Positions 44,994-56,480 of a stretch of DNA of 64,000 nucleotides are shown here, piece after piece. This stretch comes from Hepsetus odoe (Eukaryota > Chordata > Actinopteri > Characiformes > Hepsetidae): NCBI GenBank assembly GCA_017165825.1, contig CM029366.1, positions 21,983,082 to 22,047,081 on the forward strand, written 5' to 3'. The notes beneath the pieces are model-generated. The model was not told the DNA's origin, searched no databases, and saw only the letters and a list, made by a program, of their open reading frames with translations. Positions within the stretch are counted from its first letter, which is position 1; every line of letters begins with the position of its first letter. The translations under genes and the position numbers were made by a program.

Positions 44994-46308
44994 GGCATGA
45001 GGGGACGCAAAAGAACTCACTCAACTTTAGAGTTTTCATGTGTTTGTCAAAGGCGAAATCAACTACACCGACAAAACAAATATCAAGTTTAAATGTAAGA
45101 CAGGAAATGAAATGGGCTAAAATGGGAAAGTTCTGGTGACCGAGTGCCTGTGCCTAAATAGTAGATAAAACCACACTGGACTCTTGGCTCTCTCCCTCTA
45201 ATGTAAGTGTTAAGTTTCCCTTTTTGTATGCACTGAGATATAGCACTATTTATTTTAAGGGATAAAGTCTGTTTTTTCATGTCTGCCTGGAATTCAACTC
45301 ACTTCTTGATTTCTTATGCGGTAAAAGGAGGGATGGTTAGAGATTTTCAACAGGACTTCAGGACTGATCACCACATAAACCTAAAGAAATAATACAAAAA
45401 AAAGAACAAAAGAGTAAAGGGAGGAGGAAGTTATTGTTGTACTATGGTTGAACTGTGAAAGTGCACTTAACTCAATATTCCGAATGTCTGTTAGTTTTCT
45501 GTCGAACGCTCGTTGGCATGTCGTGCTCATGGTTCATAGGTCTTCCCCAGTCAGTCCGCACATCGCCAGCAATGCTTTTTGAAGTACAGAGCAACTTCAA
45601 CTTTTGCCAGGAACTCTGTATTTATTGAGGAACTGCATTGTTTGTAATAACTTGTCGGCAAGTTGTGCTGCTTGCTTATGGCCAGTGTTCTGTATTTAGC
45701 TGCAGAGTCTGGTTCTCTGTCTTACTTCAGTATGATGACATTAGCCGAAATCAGTCTGCTCTCATGGTTTACTCGTGGCAAAGGAAAGACTTAAAAAACG
45801 AAGGAAAGACAAAGAAAATCATCGGTCCTTTACAACGTTTGCAAATCCCTTATTCGGAGAGGTTTGTTTCTTTAGCAGTCTTGTTTTAATTCAGGATGGC
45901 AGACTTTTAAGCTAATTACAAAAAGCCCTTATCAGTACTCCACTGAAATCAGCTGGGTTTCTTTTAGCTTTGTTTTGCTCCACTCAGTGTCTGGCCCAAA
46001 TAACTATACTGGTGAATGAATGAGGGGATATTTGGCACGAATTGTACCACTATCACGATGTGCCAAAAATGTATGCTTCAAATCACCCCTCAGGTTTATC
46101 CAAGTACAGCTGGAAACTTACTTTAGTGATACCCTAAATCCACTGAGATCATTTTTTTTTTGCTCATCAATTTGCTGTTTTTGTTTCTTTTCTCTCAGAT
46201 AAATGTGTCTGTGGTTTGTTCCACTGCTGATGGCGCTCACATTAAAGGGGTAACAGAACTTGATATTGAGAATGAAAACATTTGATTGTTTGTTTCCAGT
46301 TATTCTTA

Positions 46309-46314
46309 AATAAA
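46309..46314 (+). terminator. Candidate poly(A) signal of ube3a
   Basis: AATAAA about 1.3 kb after the ube3a stop, with an ATTAAA alternative 68 bases earlier. Confidence 0.45.
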
Positions 46315-48158
46315 TTAAAAAATCTGAAAAACTAAGACTTGCGCATAGAAACATGAAGCAGCAACAAAATAGCTCAGGCTTAACTTTATTTTACAGATCG
46401 AGAACATGTCTTGTTTATGCTTAAATCAGTTAAAATAACTACAACGCTGGCAAAAAAAACCTCCTCTACTTTTGTCCTACATCCAGGAGCTAAAGGAACT
46501 TAATTTGAATTTTGTCAAAAATCTACACACAATAGTCATCATATTGGAGGGGAAGATTAGATTGAAAACCTGAATGTAAATGTATTGCAGTTCATTTTAA
46601 AATGTAGGTCCTTTGCTCCATTAGATAGAGGACTCGGAATGGAAAGAACATGCCCCGACCTCATCCTTGTGACTGAACTGAGCGGGACATCCACACCAAA
46701 AGTCAGTGGTTGTATAAGGAGGGAGACAGAGAAGTAACTAAGATGCTGCTGGAAACTCAGGAGACACAGCTTAGATTAGAGAATCTTATCACAGGACAGC
46801 CATAGCCCAGACACATCACAAAGCTGGGCTTTATGGCAGAAAGCCATTGCTGTAAAAAAAAAAACAAAAAAAAAACAGATGAAACAAAGTTGAAAGTTTG
46901 TCCAAATGCAGACCAGGGTCCTTCATAACCAAAGGTTTTTGTAAATCCCATGGTAAAAATCTTTTCTCGTACTTCTGTTCCGTAACCTCTCACCTTTCAG
47001 CCACACTCCTGATGAACTTGGAAGAAAAAGGCTTACATCAATCCCTCACCACTTTGAGCACCATCTGAGACATGGCTTAGTGCCTCTCAATAAGCTGTTC
47101 CAAGCATTAAGAGCCTTTCACAGGGTAAGCACAGCATGAACATTATATCTGGTAAAGATACTCTTGGGTAATGTTTTCCCAGAAATGCAGAAAGGCCAGC
47201 ATTGATAAATCACCGGCCGTCACAGTGAATATGCCAACAGTAAAGATCATCTTAAAGCAATGCTGCTGTTTCAATAAGCTCTTCTTTCTGTGAAGCCAAA
47301 CGTCATTCCCTTCTTTGCAAAGGCCTTACTTGAGTATTTTTTTGCATTTGATGAGCTGCACATAACTGTTATTTGTGCCTGTGCTAAAAGACTTCTGTCC
47401 TGCTTTAATCCAACTTGTTAACCTTTTGCATAGCCTAATTAACAGTCCCATAACTTTGGAAATCACAGCAACAAATGCAGTAGACATGAGTTTAGCTAAC
47501 TACAAATATATGCTGACAAGCTAGTTTTAGGTACATCAGCTGTCTAGCTACATTTGTTTTTTTCTTGTTTTTTGCATTTGTTAGCCACCTGTAACCCCCA
47601 TTCTTTAGATCAGAGCCCCAACAGGACCACCATGTTGAAATTTTGTAATGGCTTTCTAGTGTGAGAGAGTTGACACCTCAGTGTCGCTGCAGGACAGAAT
47701 AGTTCCTCTACCAAAAGATCCAGTCAAATCTACTACTAACACCAACTTGGCAGCGTCAGGTGCACTCCCAATAACTTCACCTCAGAAAAGTAAGCCCACA
47801 GGTTAGATGTGCCTAATAAAGTGCAGAGTAAGTACACAGTGCTTAAAAACTGAGGCAGCACAGCACATACACACTGACATGCCACTACTACGCTCTCTGT
47901 GTAAAGACTAGCTCACTGTTCACGTGTCGTCTACTGTCCAGTAAGTCTCTTATTGCTCTGATCAACTTAATCCCCAGTTAAGTATGGGGTGCTGGTCTGC
48001 TCAGTACATAGTTAAGTAAAAAAAAAAAAAAACTTCCTTCAAAAAATCTGAAATCATTTTTTGTTGCATTTGCAGAAATGGATGAAAACAGAAATACTCA
48101 GGACAGTAACAGTTAACTCTTATGTCTTACATTTACAATTTACAATTCATCACAATTA

Positions 48159-48160
<2 letters not shown>

Positions 48161-48210
<50 letters not shown>
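48161..48210. repeat. (AT)n microsatellite
   Basis: A perfect AT run of 25 units. Confidence 0.95.
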
Positions 48211-48212
<2 letters not shown>

Positions 48213-48310
48213 CAAAATAAGACATATTAGACATTACAGATATCCTATTATTGTATGTTTCATTGTAATACAGGGGTCTATAATTGACCCAGGCAACCGA
48301 GCGCATCTGN

Positions 48311-48343
<33 letters not shown>

Positions 48344-48807
48344 GTACATATGCTGATATAAGAACCTTGATTCATAATTCTTGCAAACCTTACAATGGCT
48401 GAAACGAAATTGCAGGGAATGAGGCAGAGTCTATGTTTAAATTTTTTTATTAAAGAATATATTTTGAGTTTAACATCCTCAATGACTCGAAGACAAAGGT
48501 TGAAAGCATTTTTGGTGTAATCCGATTCAAGCCAGACTGACCGTGCAATTTGAGTGTCAAACTGAAACAATGGTCCACTGTAGATGTTTACCTCGTTAAT
48601 TAACATAATTAACATGTAACTAAATGCTCTTAAATGCAACTGAACATTAAGTTAAAAGTTAAAAATGGAGCATTAAGCACTGCATCTCAGTCATGGGATT
48701 GAGACCCGCCTTGTAGGGGCCTAAAAATGAGAAAATGATTGTAACCGAACGCGATGTCAGTTCAATCACCAGGACCAGCAGGAAAAATGTGCACAGTAAG
48801 GGACCCT

Positions 48808-48813
48808 TTTATT
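48808..48813 (-). terminator. Candidate poly(A) signal of cnga3
   Basis: AATAAA on the minus strand, about 0.54 kb beyond the cnga3 stop codon. Confidence 0.4.
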
Positions 48814-49348
48814 AACCTTAACCTTAAATATAATCCTAATCTGAACCCTAAACCTATTGCTGTTAATCCACAGAGTTTCAAAGGATAGTTTATCAATGGT
48901 TGTATATGTATATTACCTACAGGGGACCATCAAAATCACCACTTTTTTTCCCATGTGGCTTTAGTACTTGGCAAAAAAAATTTAAAGGGCCTTACAAATA
49001 AAAAACATTTGCTGACTAAGTCTATTGCATCAGACATTTCAAAAACACTTTAAAAGACAATTAAGTTCTGTTGCTCACATATTTACAAGCACAAACAGGA
49101 GCAGTACAGCATATCAGAAAAATAAGAAACAAAGTTTGTGCATAATTTTAAAATGCCTTAATGCTTTATGATACATAAACGTAGTGTTATGGAATGCAAG
49201 CTCACGTATTCAAAACTTATAAACAAAATGTATAAAGAGTTTAAAAGTATTCTTTTGCCTCTACTTGAAAATATGTACATTTTTTTTTTAAATGCCCGAT
49301 ACCATCGTCTTTGCTGTATCCAAGCTCTGAGTTTTCATCACAAAGCAT

Positions 49349-50754
49349 CTATTTTGTTTTCTTCTCTTCTTCTTTTTTGTCTTCTACCACTTCAGACAAA
49401 TCTTCCGGCCGCAGTGATTTCACTTTGCTCTCCATGTTGGTAAGCCTTTGCTTGACCTTGCTCTGGTAGGATGTGTGTTCGGCCATGAGTCTGCCAAACT
49501 TGGTGGTCAAGCCATCGAGATTGCTCTCCAGACGAACAATCTTTTCCTCCAAGTCTTTGGGGTCGGCCCCTGCACTGGCCACCGCCTCATCTATGAGGTT
49601 ATCCTTCCTCAAAATGGCTTTCCCTTTCTCCTCCAGGGCCTTTTTGGCCTCAGGATACTCCGTAAGTGCCTCCATCAGGTCATCTTTGGAGAGGGCAAAA
49701 AGGTCAGAGTAGCCCACACTCCTGATGTTGGCCGTCCGTCTGTTCCCTGCTTTACTGCCTTTGATGCCGAGGATACTGATCTCTCCGAAGTAAGCGCCAT
49801 CACTGAGCACTACGAATTGTGTGACACCATCATCAGCCACTACAGCCAGTTTCCCTTCCTTGATGATGTACATTTCTCTTCCGATGTCACCCTTCTTACA
49901 GATGTAGTCTCCAGGGCTGAACACTTGAGGCTGCAGTTTGAGCACCAACTCAATAAGCAGTCCAGCTTCACAATCCTGGAAGATCCGCACTTTCTTTAGT
50001 GTATCCAAGTGGACATTGATGGCAATCTCAGCCTTAAGCTTATCCGGAAGGTTCTTCAACACCTCTTTCTCATCACAGGTTTTCTTTTCCGTCCAGAGGT
50101 AATCAAACCACTTAATGACCCTTGCCTCAAGGTCTTTGGAGACTTTACGGAACTGCATGTACTGCTTGATGGAGTCAATCTTGGCCTGGAACTCAGCACG
50201 GGAGGCGTTCATGTTGGAGATCATGGCACCAACATTACCGACAATTGTAGCAAAGATCAGCACTCCAATTAGGAAGTCAGTGACAACAAATAAATACTCG
50301 ATATCTCTGACAGGAGGGGGAGTTTCTCCAATGGTGGTAAGTGTGAGAGTGGACCAGTACAGACAATAGATGTATTTCCTAGCTAGACGTCCATATTCAG
50401 GATGGCTAATGTTAGGGTACACCCATGTGTCAGAGCCGAAACCAATAGTTTTAGAAATTGCAAAGAAGATGCAGGCATTCCAGTGGATAATGATCAAGAT
50501 GTAAAGTACAAGGTTGCTGATACGGAAAATATTGGGAAAGTTTGTTCTAGTTTCTGTGCGATCAAAGAACTCAAAGAGCCGTGCCATTTTAAAAAGACGA
50601 TTGAACCGCAGTTCTGGATTATTGTATCCCACCTTCAGCATTAAAATATCAGTGGGAATCATCGACAACATGTCATATTTGAACTGTGAGGTTTTTCTAT
50701 AATGGTCCATCAATTTCTTTCCATCTTTAACCAGAAGGCCTTGCTCCAGAAAAC
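49349..50754 (-). CDS. cnga3: cnga3 terminal exon: S3 to C-terminus
   Basis: This 1406-base exon encodes 467 residues. It covers S4 (PELRFNRLFKMARLFEFFDR), S5 (LVLYILIIIHWNACIFF), a glycosylation-type NIS in the pore turret, the pore TTIGETPPP, S6 (FLIGVLIFATIVGNV), the C-linker, the cNMP-binding domain, CLZ, and a Lys/Glu tail ending KKTK. Confidence 0.97.
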
Positions 50755-53700
50755 CTGAAAATATTGAAAGGAAATGTAATGAACAGAAATAGTTTCATGT
50801 GTTTTGCCTCATTGTTTGCTTCAGTGGTCATTGACAAAGAAATGTAATTCAGTGTTTAATCAACTGTTAATGCACTTATAAATTAAAAAATTTACTTTCA
50901 AAAGCAAAGAACAAGCAAATTCTAATGCCCAGTCTGACACAGACCCAATCACCGATATATTTGTTTGACATAGCAGTGTGTTGCACGGACAAACATCTAC
51001 CAGAGCCCTTATGGTGTCTAGCAACATTAGGCCTCATATAAGACTGGTTCTTAAAAAAAAAATTTCCTGCAAACTGAAATATTACATTTACGGCATTTAG
51101 CAGACGCTCTTATCCAGAGCGACTTCCATGTTCCAATTACAGGGACAGTCCCCCTGGAGCAAGTCAGGGTTAAGGGTCTTGCTCAGGGACCCAGTGGTGG
51201 TAGTGCCAGAGGTGGGATTCGAACCTGGGACTTCTTGAACCATAGGTCCATAGGCAAGTATCCCACCACTAGGACAATATGACCACTTGGACCATATTGG
51301 AACTGAAGTGTGTTAAAGAATTAACTTTGAAACCACGTGTGTAGGTTTTTCACTGAGGACACCACACACACACGACAACAAAGTTGCCTTCAAATGCCCT
51401 GCCATTCAAATCATTTTATTTGACGCACTGCAATTGTAAACTACAGGTAAAAAAAAATTTGGATCTCAATATGGTTTCATTTGAAAAAAGAAAATAACAT
51501 TACCTGTTCTTGATCTTATAAAAGTGTCTGTGTAGTAGATCATGTCTGCAGTATAGTCCAGAATGACCCACAGCACTGTGTACGAGTTTTGTAGCTCATC
51601 AAAACAAGCCCTTAACAAAAACACATGGACAAAACCACAGTGGCATTAACATCTCACCATCTCATAGCTCCCCTTTCCTGATATTAAATAAAGACTGAAC
51701 AGTGTTCGTAAGAAGACCTTGTTACGATCATCATCAAGTTGTAAAATACTGGCGCTGCTATTACTGTGAGCCATCGATAATACAAGTCTGTGGCTGGGTC
51801 CATGATCCACACTTCTTTCCTAAAGGAACACAGCTTGAATGAAAACGTTCACAAACGGGTTAAGCAAAATAGTAGCAAATGCGTTCGAACAAAACAGGGA
51901 AAGTTTTTTTTTTTTTGTTTGTTTGTTTTTTTTGACAATTTTTTAAACGCGACAATTCATTAATACTGTCTGCTGTCCCGTTGTTTCAACAGATTTCATA
52001 GGTAAATATTTAACCTGTAACATACTTACGGTTTCTCTTCTTTCTTTTTATCATCCTTCTTATCGTCCTTCTTATCGTCCTTCTTTTCATCTTTTTTCTC
52101 ATCCTTCTTTTCATCTTTTTTCTCATCCTTCTTTTCATCCTTTTTCTCCTCCTTCTTGTCTTCATCTTTTTTCTCTTCCTCTTTTTTCTCTTCCTCTTTT
52201 TTCTCATTGTTTTTTTCCTCCTTTTTGCTAAAGGTGACAATATGATCTTCGTTAACTTTAGCAGCTTCAGGTGTTTAGTAAAGGGAGCCACTACACAGAT
52301 CTAAAACCCTAACCTAATGGGGTGTCTTAGGGTTCGTTTGCCTACAGGTGGCAGCATTTACACTACCAAACACTACCAAACACTACCAACTGTCCATGTA
52401 TAAGTACACTAACTAAAGGAAAGGACACTTAACCATTATATTATGTGCTTAAACCTGTGCTATGACTACTCAAGTTTATATATTGATGTATAACAGATTT
52501 TGAAGTCCTACAGCTACATGTGTTGAAGGGTTTGGATCAATAATATCTACTAAATACTTACTCATCCGTGTTGTTGCAGTTGTTTGTATTATACACTGCT
52601 AGAGGCCAATGGCTGGTATTTCTTGAAAAGAAGGAAGAATTAAGTTTCTGTGTAAAATTTAGTGAACATTTGAACTAAACAAACTTTCTACTACTCTGAG
52701 TCTCTACTACCAGGACTCTCTTACTAAAATAAGAGTACTGTTCTGCTACTCACTAGGGAGACTATATGGAACTCTACATACTGTCTCTCTGTATTGATTC
52801 ACTCCGCCATTGTAACCCCACTTTGTCTTGCTGGTTGACTTCACACCAAAGTGCATTGTGCTGATGTTATCCATGGCTTTGTCTTTACCCATGCAGCGGA
52901 GCAGAGGTGTTAAGTTCTGGAGGGCCACACCCCAGTGGAACAACTCATCAAGGTCCTGCCAAGTGTCTTTCTGAGTAGACTATTGTGTGTTAAGTAAAGC
53001 AGAATGCACCATCCAGTAATCCAGTAATGAGGTCTGTAACCCATGCAGTAACCTTTTATCAAGGCGTGTGCTTTTGACTTACTTCCTCTTATGAGGTCTG
53101 TCATGGTGCCCCATAGAGGAATGAGTGTAGCTGCCACGGCTGGAAATATCTTTGAGCTCAGGCCCACGGAATCGCTCCAGGAATGAGTCGGGCCGCTCAA
53201 CCTCTCGGTGAAGTCTATGTGATGCCCAGTTCCGCAGCATAATCAGGAAGTGTGAGAGCCTGGGAGGTACAAGTAAGAGACTAACACTCCTGTGCTCTAT
53301 GTACAGTATGTAGCTTTCTCAGCCTCCTGGGTCAAATGCACGCTTATACAACTCAGCTTATACAAATCAGCCACATCTTTATAACCGGTGACAGGTGAGG
53401 TGAGTGATATTGATTAGGTGATGGGGTGGGATATATTGAGCAACAAGGCAACGGTTCTTGTCCTTGATGTTGAATAATGGGAACGCATGAGGATCTCAGC
53501 AACGCTGACAATTTGGGCCAAAATCTTTTGACTAGATGACCTTGTCAGAGCATCTCCAAAATGGCAGATCTTGTTAAGTGTTCCTGCTTTCCATTTGTTA
53601 TTACCTACCAAAAGTGGTCCGAGGAAGAACAACACATAGCAACAGGTTTATGGGCACCCAAGGCTGATGTAGTTGAAGGGTAAAGGCTAGCTCCTTTGGT

Positions 53701-55151
53701 TTGATGCCAGCAAATATAGCACAAATGGCTGAAAAAATTCATACGCGCTATTATAGCAGCAACCTATAGTACTCTTAAGGTCTGTCACTAAGCTATATTG
53801 AGGTATATGCCACAGCAAACTTTCAGAGGTCTTTTTGAGGACCTACACACTATTTCTTCAGCTGGTTTTAAAGGTATGGCTGATCAGTGTAAATTCCCAT
53901 TGATAATGATTATTATAAAGGGCTAATTACATACTCCAGCATTGAAGGTTTTGGGAAAAACAAGGTAACACTTATATAAGGAGCAGGGCAGCAGTGGCCT
54001 AGTGATTAGAGACTAGGCCCCAGGATCAGAAGGTCATGGGTTCGAATCTCAGACCAGTAAGTTGCCCTGAGGTTACCTTGAGCAAGGTACTGTCCCCATC
54101 ACTGCCCTCCAGTTGCTTTAAATAGCTGCCCCCTGCTGTACGATGTGAATGGGTGAAAAGCAGAGGTATAATTTTCAGTGTTGCACATTGACAAACATGG
54201 TCACTTTCATAATCTACCTTTTTACCTAACTGCAAAAAAAACATTTTTGAACAGTGAACCTCAGTAACTGTCATTCAAACAATCATGTGCATTTGACCCA
54301 CACTGGAATACTCTGTTACAGTCTCTATGGAGTAGGGGTTTCAAGCCCTGATTTTGGAATATCCTTGCAAAGCATAAACAGATGAACTAATGAGTCAAAC
54401 TAACTCTCTCTGCTGGGATATTTCAAGCCCAGGGTTGAGACTTATTTAATATGTTGAATCTAGAAGGTAAAGGGGAGCACATGCAGTAAGTGGTGCTAAG
54501 GGAAGATAGTGGCTGAGCAAGCAGGGCTTTGTGTTACCTGGCCATGGCTCCAGCACCTGTAAACGAGCTTCTGCGAGACTCCTGCAGTTGCTGGCTTGCT
54601 GTTGTAGAATTGACCTCCTGCATGTCAGAGGTAGTGTCAACACATATGGAGCGTGCTCTGGGACACAATGAGAGGGAGGATATCAGAGTTTTGAAGAGCA
54701 AGTTGTTTAGAATAGAATAGAACAGAATAATCGTTTATTATCCCACAAATGGGAAATTCGGCTGTAACAGGGCTCTTTAACAAGAAAGAACAAGAAAGAA
54801 AGAATATAAAAAATATAGAAAACAAGGAAAGACATCCATATACAGAGCTATATAGCTATATATACATATTTACAGGGCAATTAACAAAGAAATAAAGAAT
54901 ATAAAGACAGGAAAGATAAAAACAGTTTCACTGTTAAGTTTTAGTCCATTTAGATTTGCAAAGCCCACGCATACTGGATATATAAAATGAAAGAGAACCA
55001 GTACTAAACACAACTGAACTAAACTAATCTGAAAGCCTGCGATGTCAAACCTGCTGGCATGATTATTCGTTTGGTCCACTTCATCATCTGAGGCTCGCAC
55101 TGATGGCCTGTGACATGATGGGTACGACTCTTGAGTGCAGATTTTGGCCAT
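49349..55151 (-). CDS. cnga3: Cone cyclic-nucleotide-gated channel alpha-3 (CNGA3), complete, 756 aa
   Basis: Seen: eight coding exons on the minus strand, 55051-55151, 54538-54657, 53083-53259, 52562-52621, 52030-52227, 51718-51819, 51504-51610 and 49349-50754, with agreeing phases and one continuous frame. ATG is at 55151 in a strong context (AGAATGG) with an in-frame TGA 18 bases upstream; TAG is at 49351. The N-terminus MAKICTQ matches mammalian CNGA3 (MAKINTQ). A charged repeat fills residues 153-219, then S1-S6 with pore filter TTIGETPPP (429-432 = TIGE), a C-linker, a cNMP-binding domain at about 542-652 (FGEISIL, RRTANIRS), and a coiled-coil CLZ trimerisation segment at about 686-736. 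Family knowledge: the subunit combines with CNGB3 in cone outer segments and opens on cGMP, carrying the cone light response. It converges on ube3a. Which teleost paralogue this is cannot be decided here. Confidence 0.97.
51071..51290 (-). repeat. SINE family 2, full length, in a cnga3 intron
   Basis: The tail end reads ACATTTACGGCATTTAGCAG and ACGCTCTTATCCAGAGCGAC, then GGGTCTTGCTCAGGGACCC and GGTGGGATTCGAACCTGG. The head end is CCCACCACTAGGAC. It is the best preserved family 2 copy here. Confidence 0.88.
51504..51610 (-). CDS. cnga3: cnga3 exon: S2
   Basis: It encodes ACFDELQNSYTVLWVILDYT, then ADMIYYTDTFIRSRT, covering S2 and the S2-S3 link. Donor GTAATG. Confidence 0.95.
51718..51819 (-). 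CDS. cnga3: cnga3 exon: S1
   Basis: It encodes KEVWIMDPATDLYYRWLTVI, then AAPVFYNLMMIVT, which is S1. The donor is GTCTTC, a weak 5' splice site. Its use is supported by the exact phase match to the next exon (R-ACFDE). Confidence 0.9.
52030..52227 (-). CDS. cnga3: cnga3 exon: Lys/Glu/Asp-rich tandem repeat
   Basis: The 198-base exon encodes about 66 residues made almost only of K, E and D, in units such as KKDE and KKDD. A 24-base DNA period is visible in the middle. Acceptor (TTTAG) and donor (GTAAGT) both keep the frame, so it is a genuine exon. It is much longer than the corresponding lysine-rich stretch in human CNGA3. Confidence 0.88.
52562..52621 (-). CDS. cnga3: cnga3 exon: N-terminal NNT-rich segment
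   Basis: Sixty bases encode NTSHWPLAVYNTNNCNNTD. This parallels the human CNGA3 segment with WPLAKCNTNTSNNT. Donor GTAAGT; acceptor TTTTCAAG. Confidence 0.85.
53083..53259 (-). CDS. cnga3: cnga3 exon: conserved N-terminal helix
   Basis: It reads LSHFLIMLRNWASHRLHREV, then ERPDSFLERFRGPELKDISS and SRGSYTHSSMGHHDRPHKR. This corresponds to the RLSRLIFLLRRWAARH/FRGAELKEVSS region of mammalian CNGA3. Donor GTAAGT. Confidence 0.92.
53440..53750 (+). mobile_element. Tc1-like DNA transposon relic in a cnga3 intron
   Basis: TCAGAGCATCTCCAAAATGG translates as QSISKMADLV, part of the helix-turn-helix of a Tc1-like transposase. CAAAAGTGGTCCGAGGAAG, GGGCACCCAAGGCTGATG and AGCACAAATGGCTGAAAAAA follow. 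Stops and frameshifts are present. Confidence 0.6.
53990..54215 (+). repeat. SINE family 1 in a cnga3 intron
   Basis: GGGCAGCAGTGGCCTAGTGA at the head, GGGTTCGAATCTC as the B-box, GAGCAAGGTACTGTCCCC, and a tail ending CATGGTCACTTTC. Confidence 0.85.
54538..54657 (-). CDS. cnga3: cnga3 exon: N-terminal linker
   Basis: It encodes ARSICVDTTSDMQEVNSTTA, then SQQLQESRRSSFTGAGAMA with the final Arg split. SSFTG is shared with mammalian CNGA3 (GSFTGQG). Acceptor TGTCCCAG, donor GTAACA. Confidence 0.85.
54708..54870. repeat. Interspersed repeat fragment, class not assigned
   Basis: TTTATTATCCCACAAATGGG and GTAACAGGGCTCTTTAAC resemble the 3' end of a common teleost LINE. It is followed by A-rich sequence with short AAGAA iterations. 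Confidence 0.4.
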
Positions 55152-55191
55152 TCTCACTGCTGACGCTCACTTGTTCAAGGACATGCGGCAC
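55051..55191 (-). CDS. cnga3: cnga3 exon 2: 40-nt 5' UTR and start codon
   Basis: The exon starts after TTCTTGCAG. ATG lies at 55151-55149, giving MAKICTQESYPSCHRPSVRA, and it ends in phase 2 at donor GTTTGA. The acceptor upstream of the ATG implies at least one non-coding first exon further right. Confidence 0.85.
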
Positions 55192-56122
55192 CTGCAAGAA
55201 CACTGCACGCAAAGATTGTGTCTTGCAACATTTGTTTTCAGTTGTAAGAAGGAACAGGGGCAGAATTTGTCTGGTTATATCAGCAGGGAAATTTCAGACA
55301 CATTATAGATGATTCAACAAAAAAATATATATATTTAATTAATTAATTGACTTATTTATTACTATTAACCTTTTAGGTTCCATATTCAGTTACGTAAGGT
55401 TTTATTTCAGTTTCTGACATTAGATTACAGTTGATGTTACTATTCGTAAATTACTCGTTCTTCGTGAGGAGAAGGTGCATTGCATTTCTCTGTGCATTGC
55501 TTGGACAAATGTTTGTCCGTTGCTGCAAATCATGAATAAATAAATTTAGTGTTCTTGAACGGCCAGATCCTGACTCTTCAGAAGGAAGAGCAGCACGCAC
55601 GAGTGCAGTGCAGGGGTCTGAAGAGATTCAAGTGATGCACTGTTGATGTGATCTCTGCAAACCAATTTTCACACGGACAATGCTGCCATCTGAGCTCAGG
55701 GCCTAAAAATACTGCCTGCTTAGTGGGACGGCCTAAACACTAAACAAGATCAGCCACCCATCCCTCTGAAAGATCACACCAGAGATTTACAGGATCCTCA
55801 GCCTGCAGATACAGCAAGAACCCAAGAATTTGTTTTTACATGGTGCGCGTTATCCTCCTGAAAGGATGCATGCAGTTCGTTTCCAGCTGTTTCCAATTAT
55901 AAAAGAATTTTTTTTTATTATTTATTAATATGTTTTTATTAGTGGACAAAGAATTCTCAGTGTCCAATGATATGTACTATATGCCACAAAGCAAAACAGT
56001 GCTGGTAATCTTTTGGAGCACATACATTTACAATCTGTGTGAAACTGCACCCTGTCACCAGAATTAAAAAGACAAAATATTATACTTTAGGAGAGTAATG
56101 TAGACATGACATATAGTAAGAT

Positions 56123-56166
<44 letters not shown>

Positions 56167-56480
56167 TCACTCACTTCTGCATTCACTTGTATTCTGAACT
56201 TAATCTGTTTCTCTCTACGGCTCTCTTCTCGTCATTTATGGTTAAACTCCAGGCATGTCTGCCAGACTCACCAGCCAGGACTGGGTGGAAACAGGAGAAG
56301 CTCTCTTACTGCATGGACAGGTGTAATGTGAAGATTCTTAATGTAAAATCCTCAAGTTCCTCTCAACGTGACTCGGTAAAATCCCATTCTTGAAAAAAAC
56401 ATCCCCCTTTTCGTTTTCAGAGCCATAATGGACTTTCTTCCGTCTGAAACTGGTTCATGTTAATCCACTGCCGTCTTTCG
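55192..56480. other. cnga3 intron 1 / 5' flank; AC microsatellite
   Basis: Non-coding sequence with an AC repeat at 56126-56162. The non-coding first exon of cnga3 presumably lies here or in the promoter-like segment to the right, but I cannot place its borders. Confidence 0.5.

Larger units (their letters stand above)
44994..49348. other. ube3a 3' UTR, gap, and cnga3 3' UTR (convergent 3' ends)
   Basis: Going right from the ube3a stop, candidate plus-strand poly(A) signals are ATTAAA at 46241-46246 and AATAAA at 46309-46314. Going left from the cnga3 stop, minus-strand AATAAA is at 48808-48813 and 48446-48451. Between them lies AT-rich sequence with a poly-A interruption near 46854-46876 and two AT repeats (48161-48210 and 48311-48334, the second beside an N at 48310). 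No exon was recognised. Confidence 0.6.

Noticed and set aside
49448..49999. A 183-codon plus-strand frame opposite the cnga3 terminal exon
   Set aside because: Antisense shadow of a strongly conserved coding exon; its wording has no family resemblance.
52010..52291. A 93-codon Lys/Arg-rich frame over the cnga3 repeat exon
   Set aside because: It is an alternative frame of the coding K/E/D repeat. The phase-consistent frame joins cleanly to the flanking cnga3 exons.
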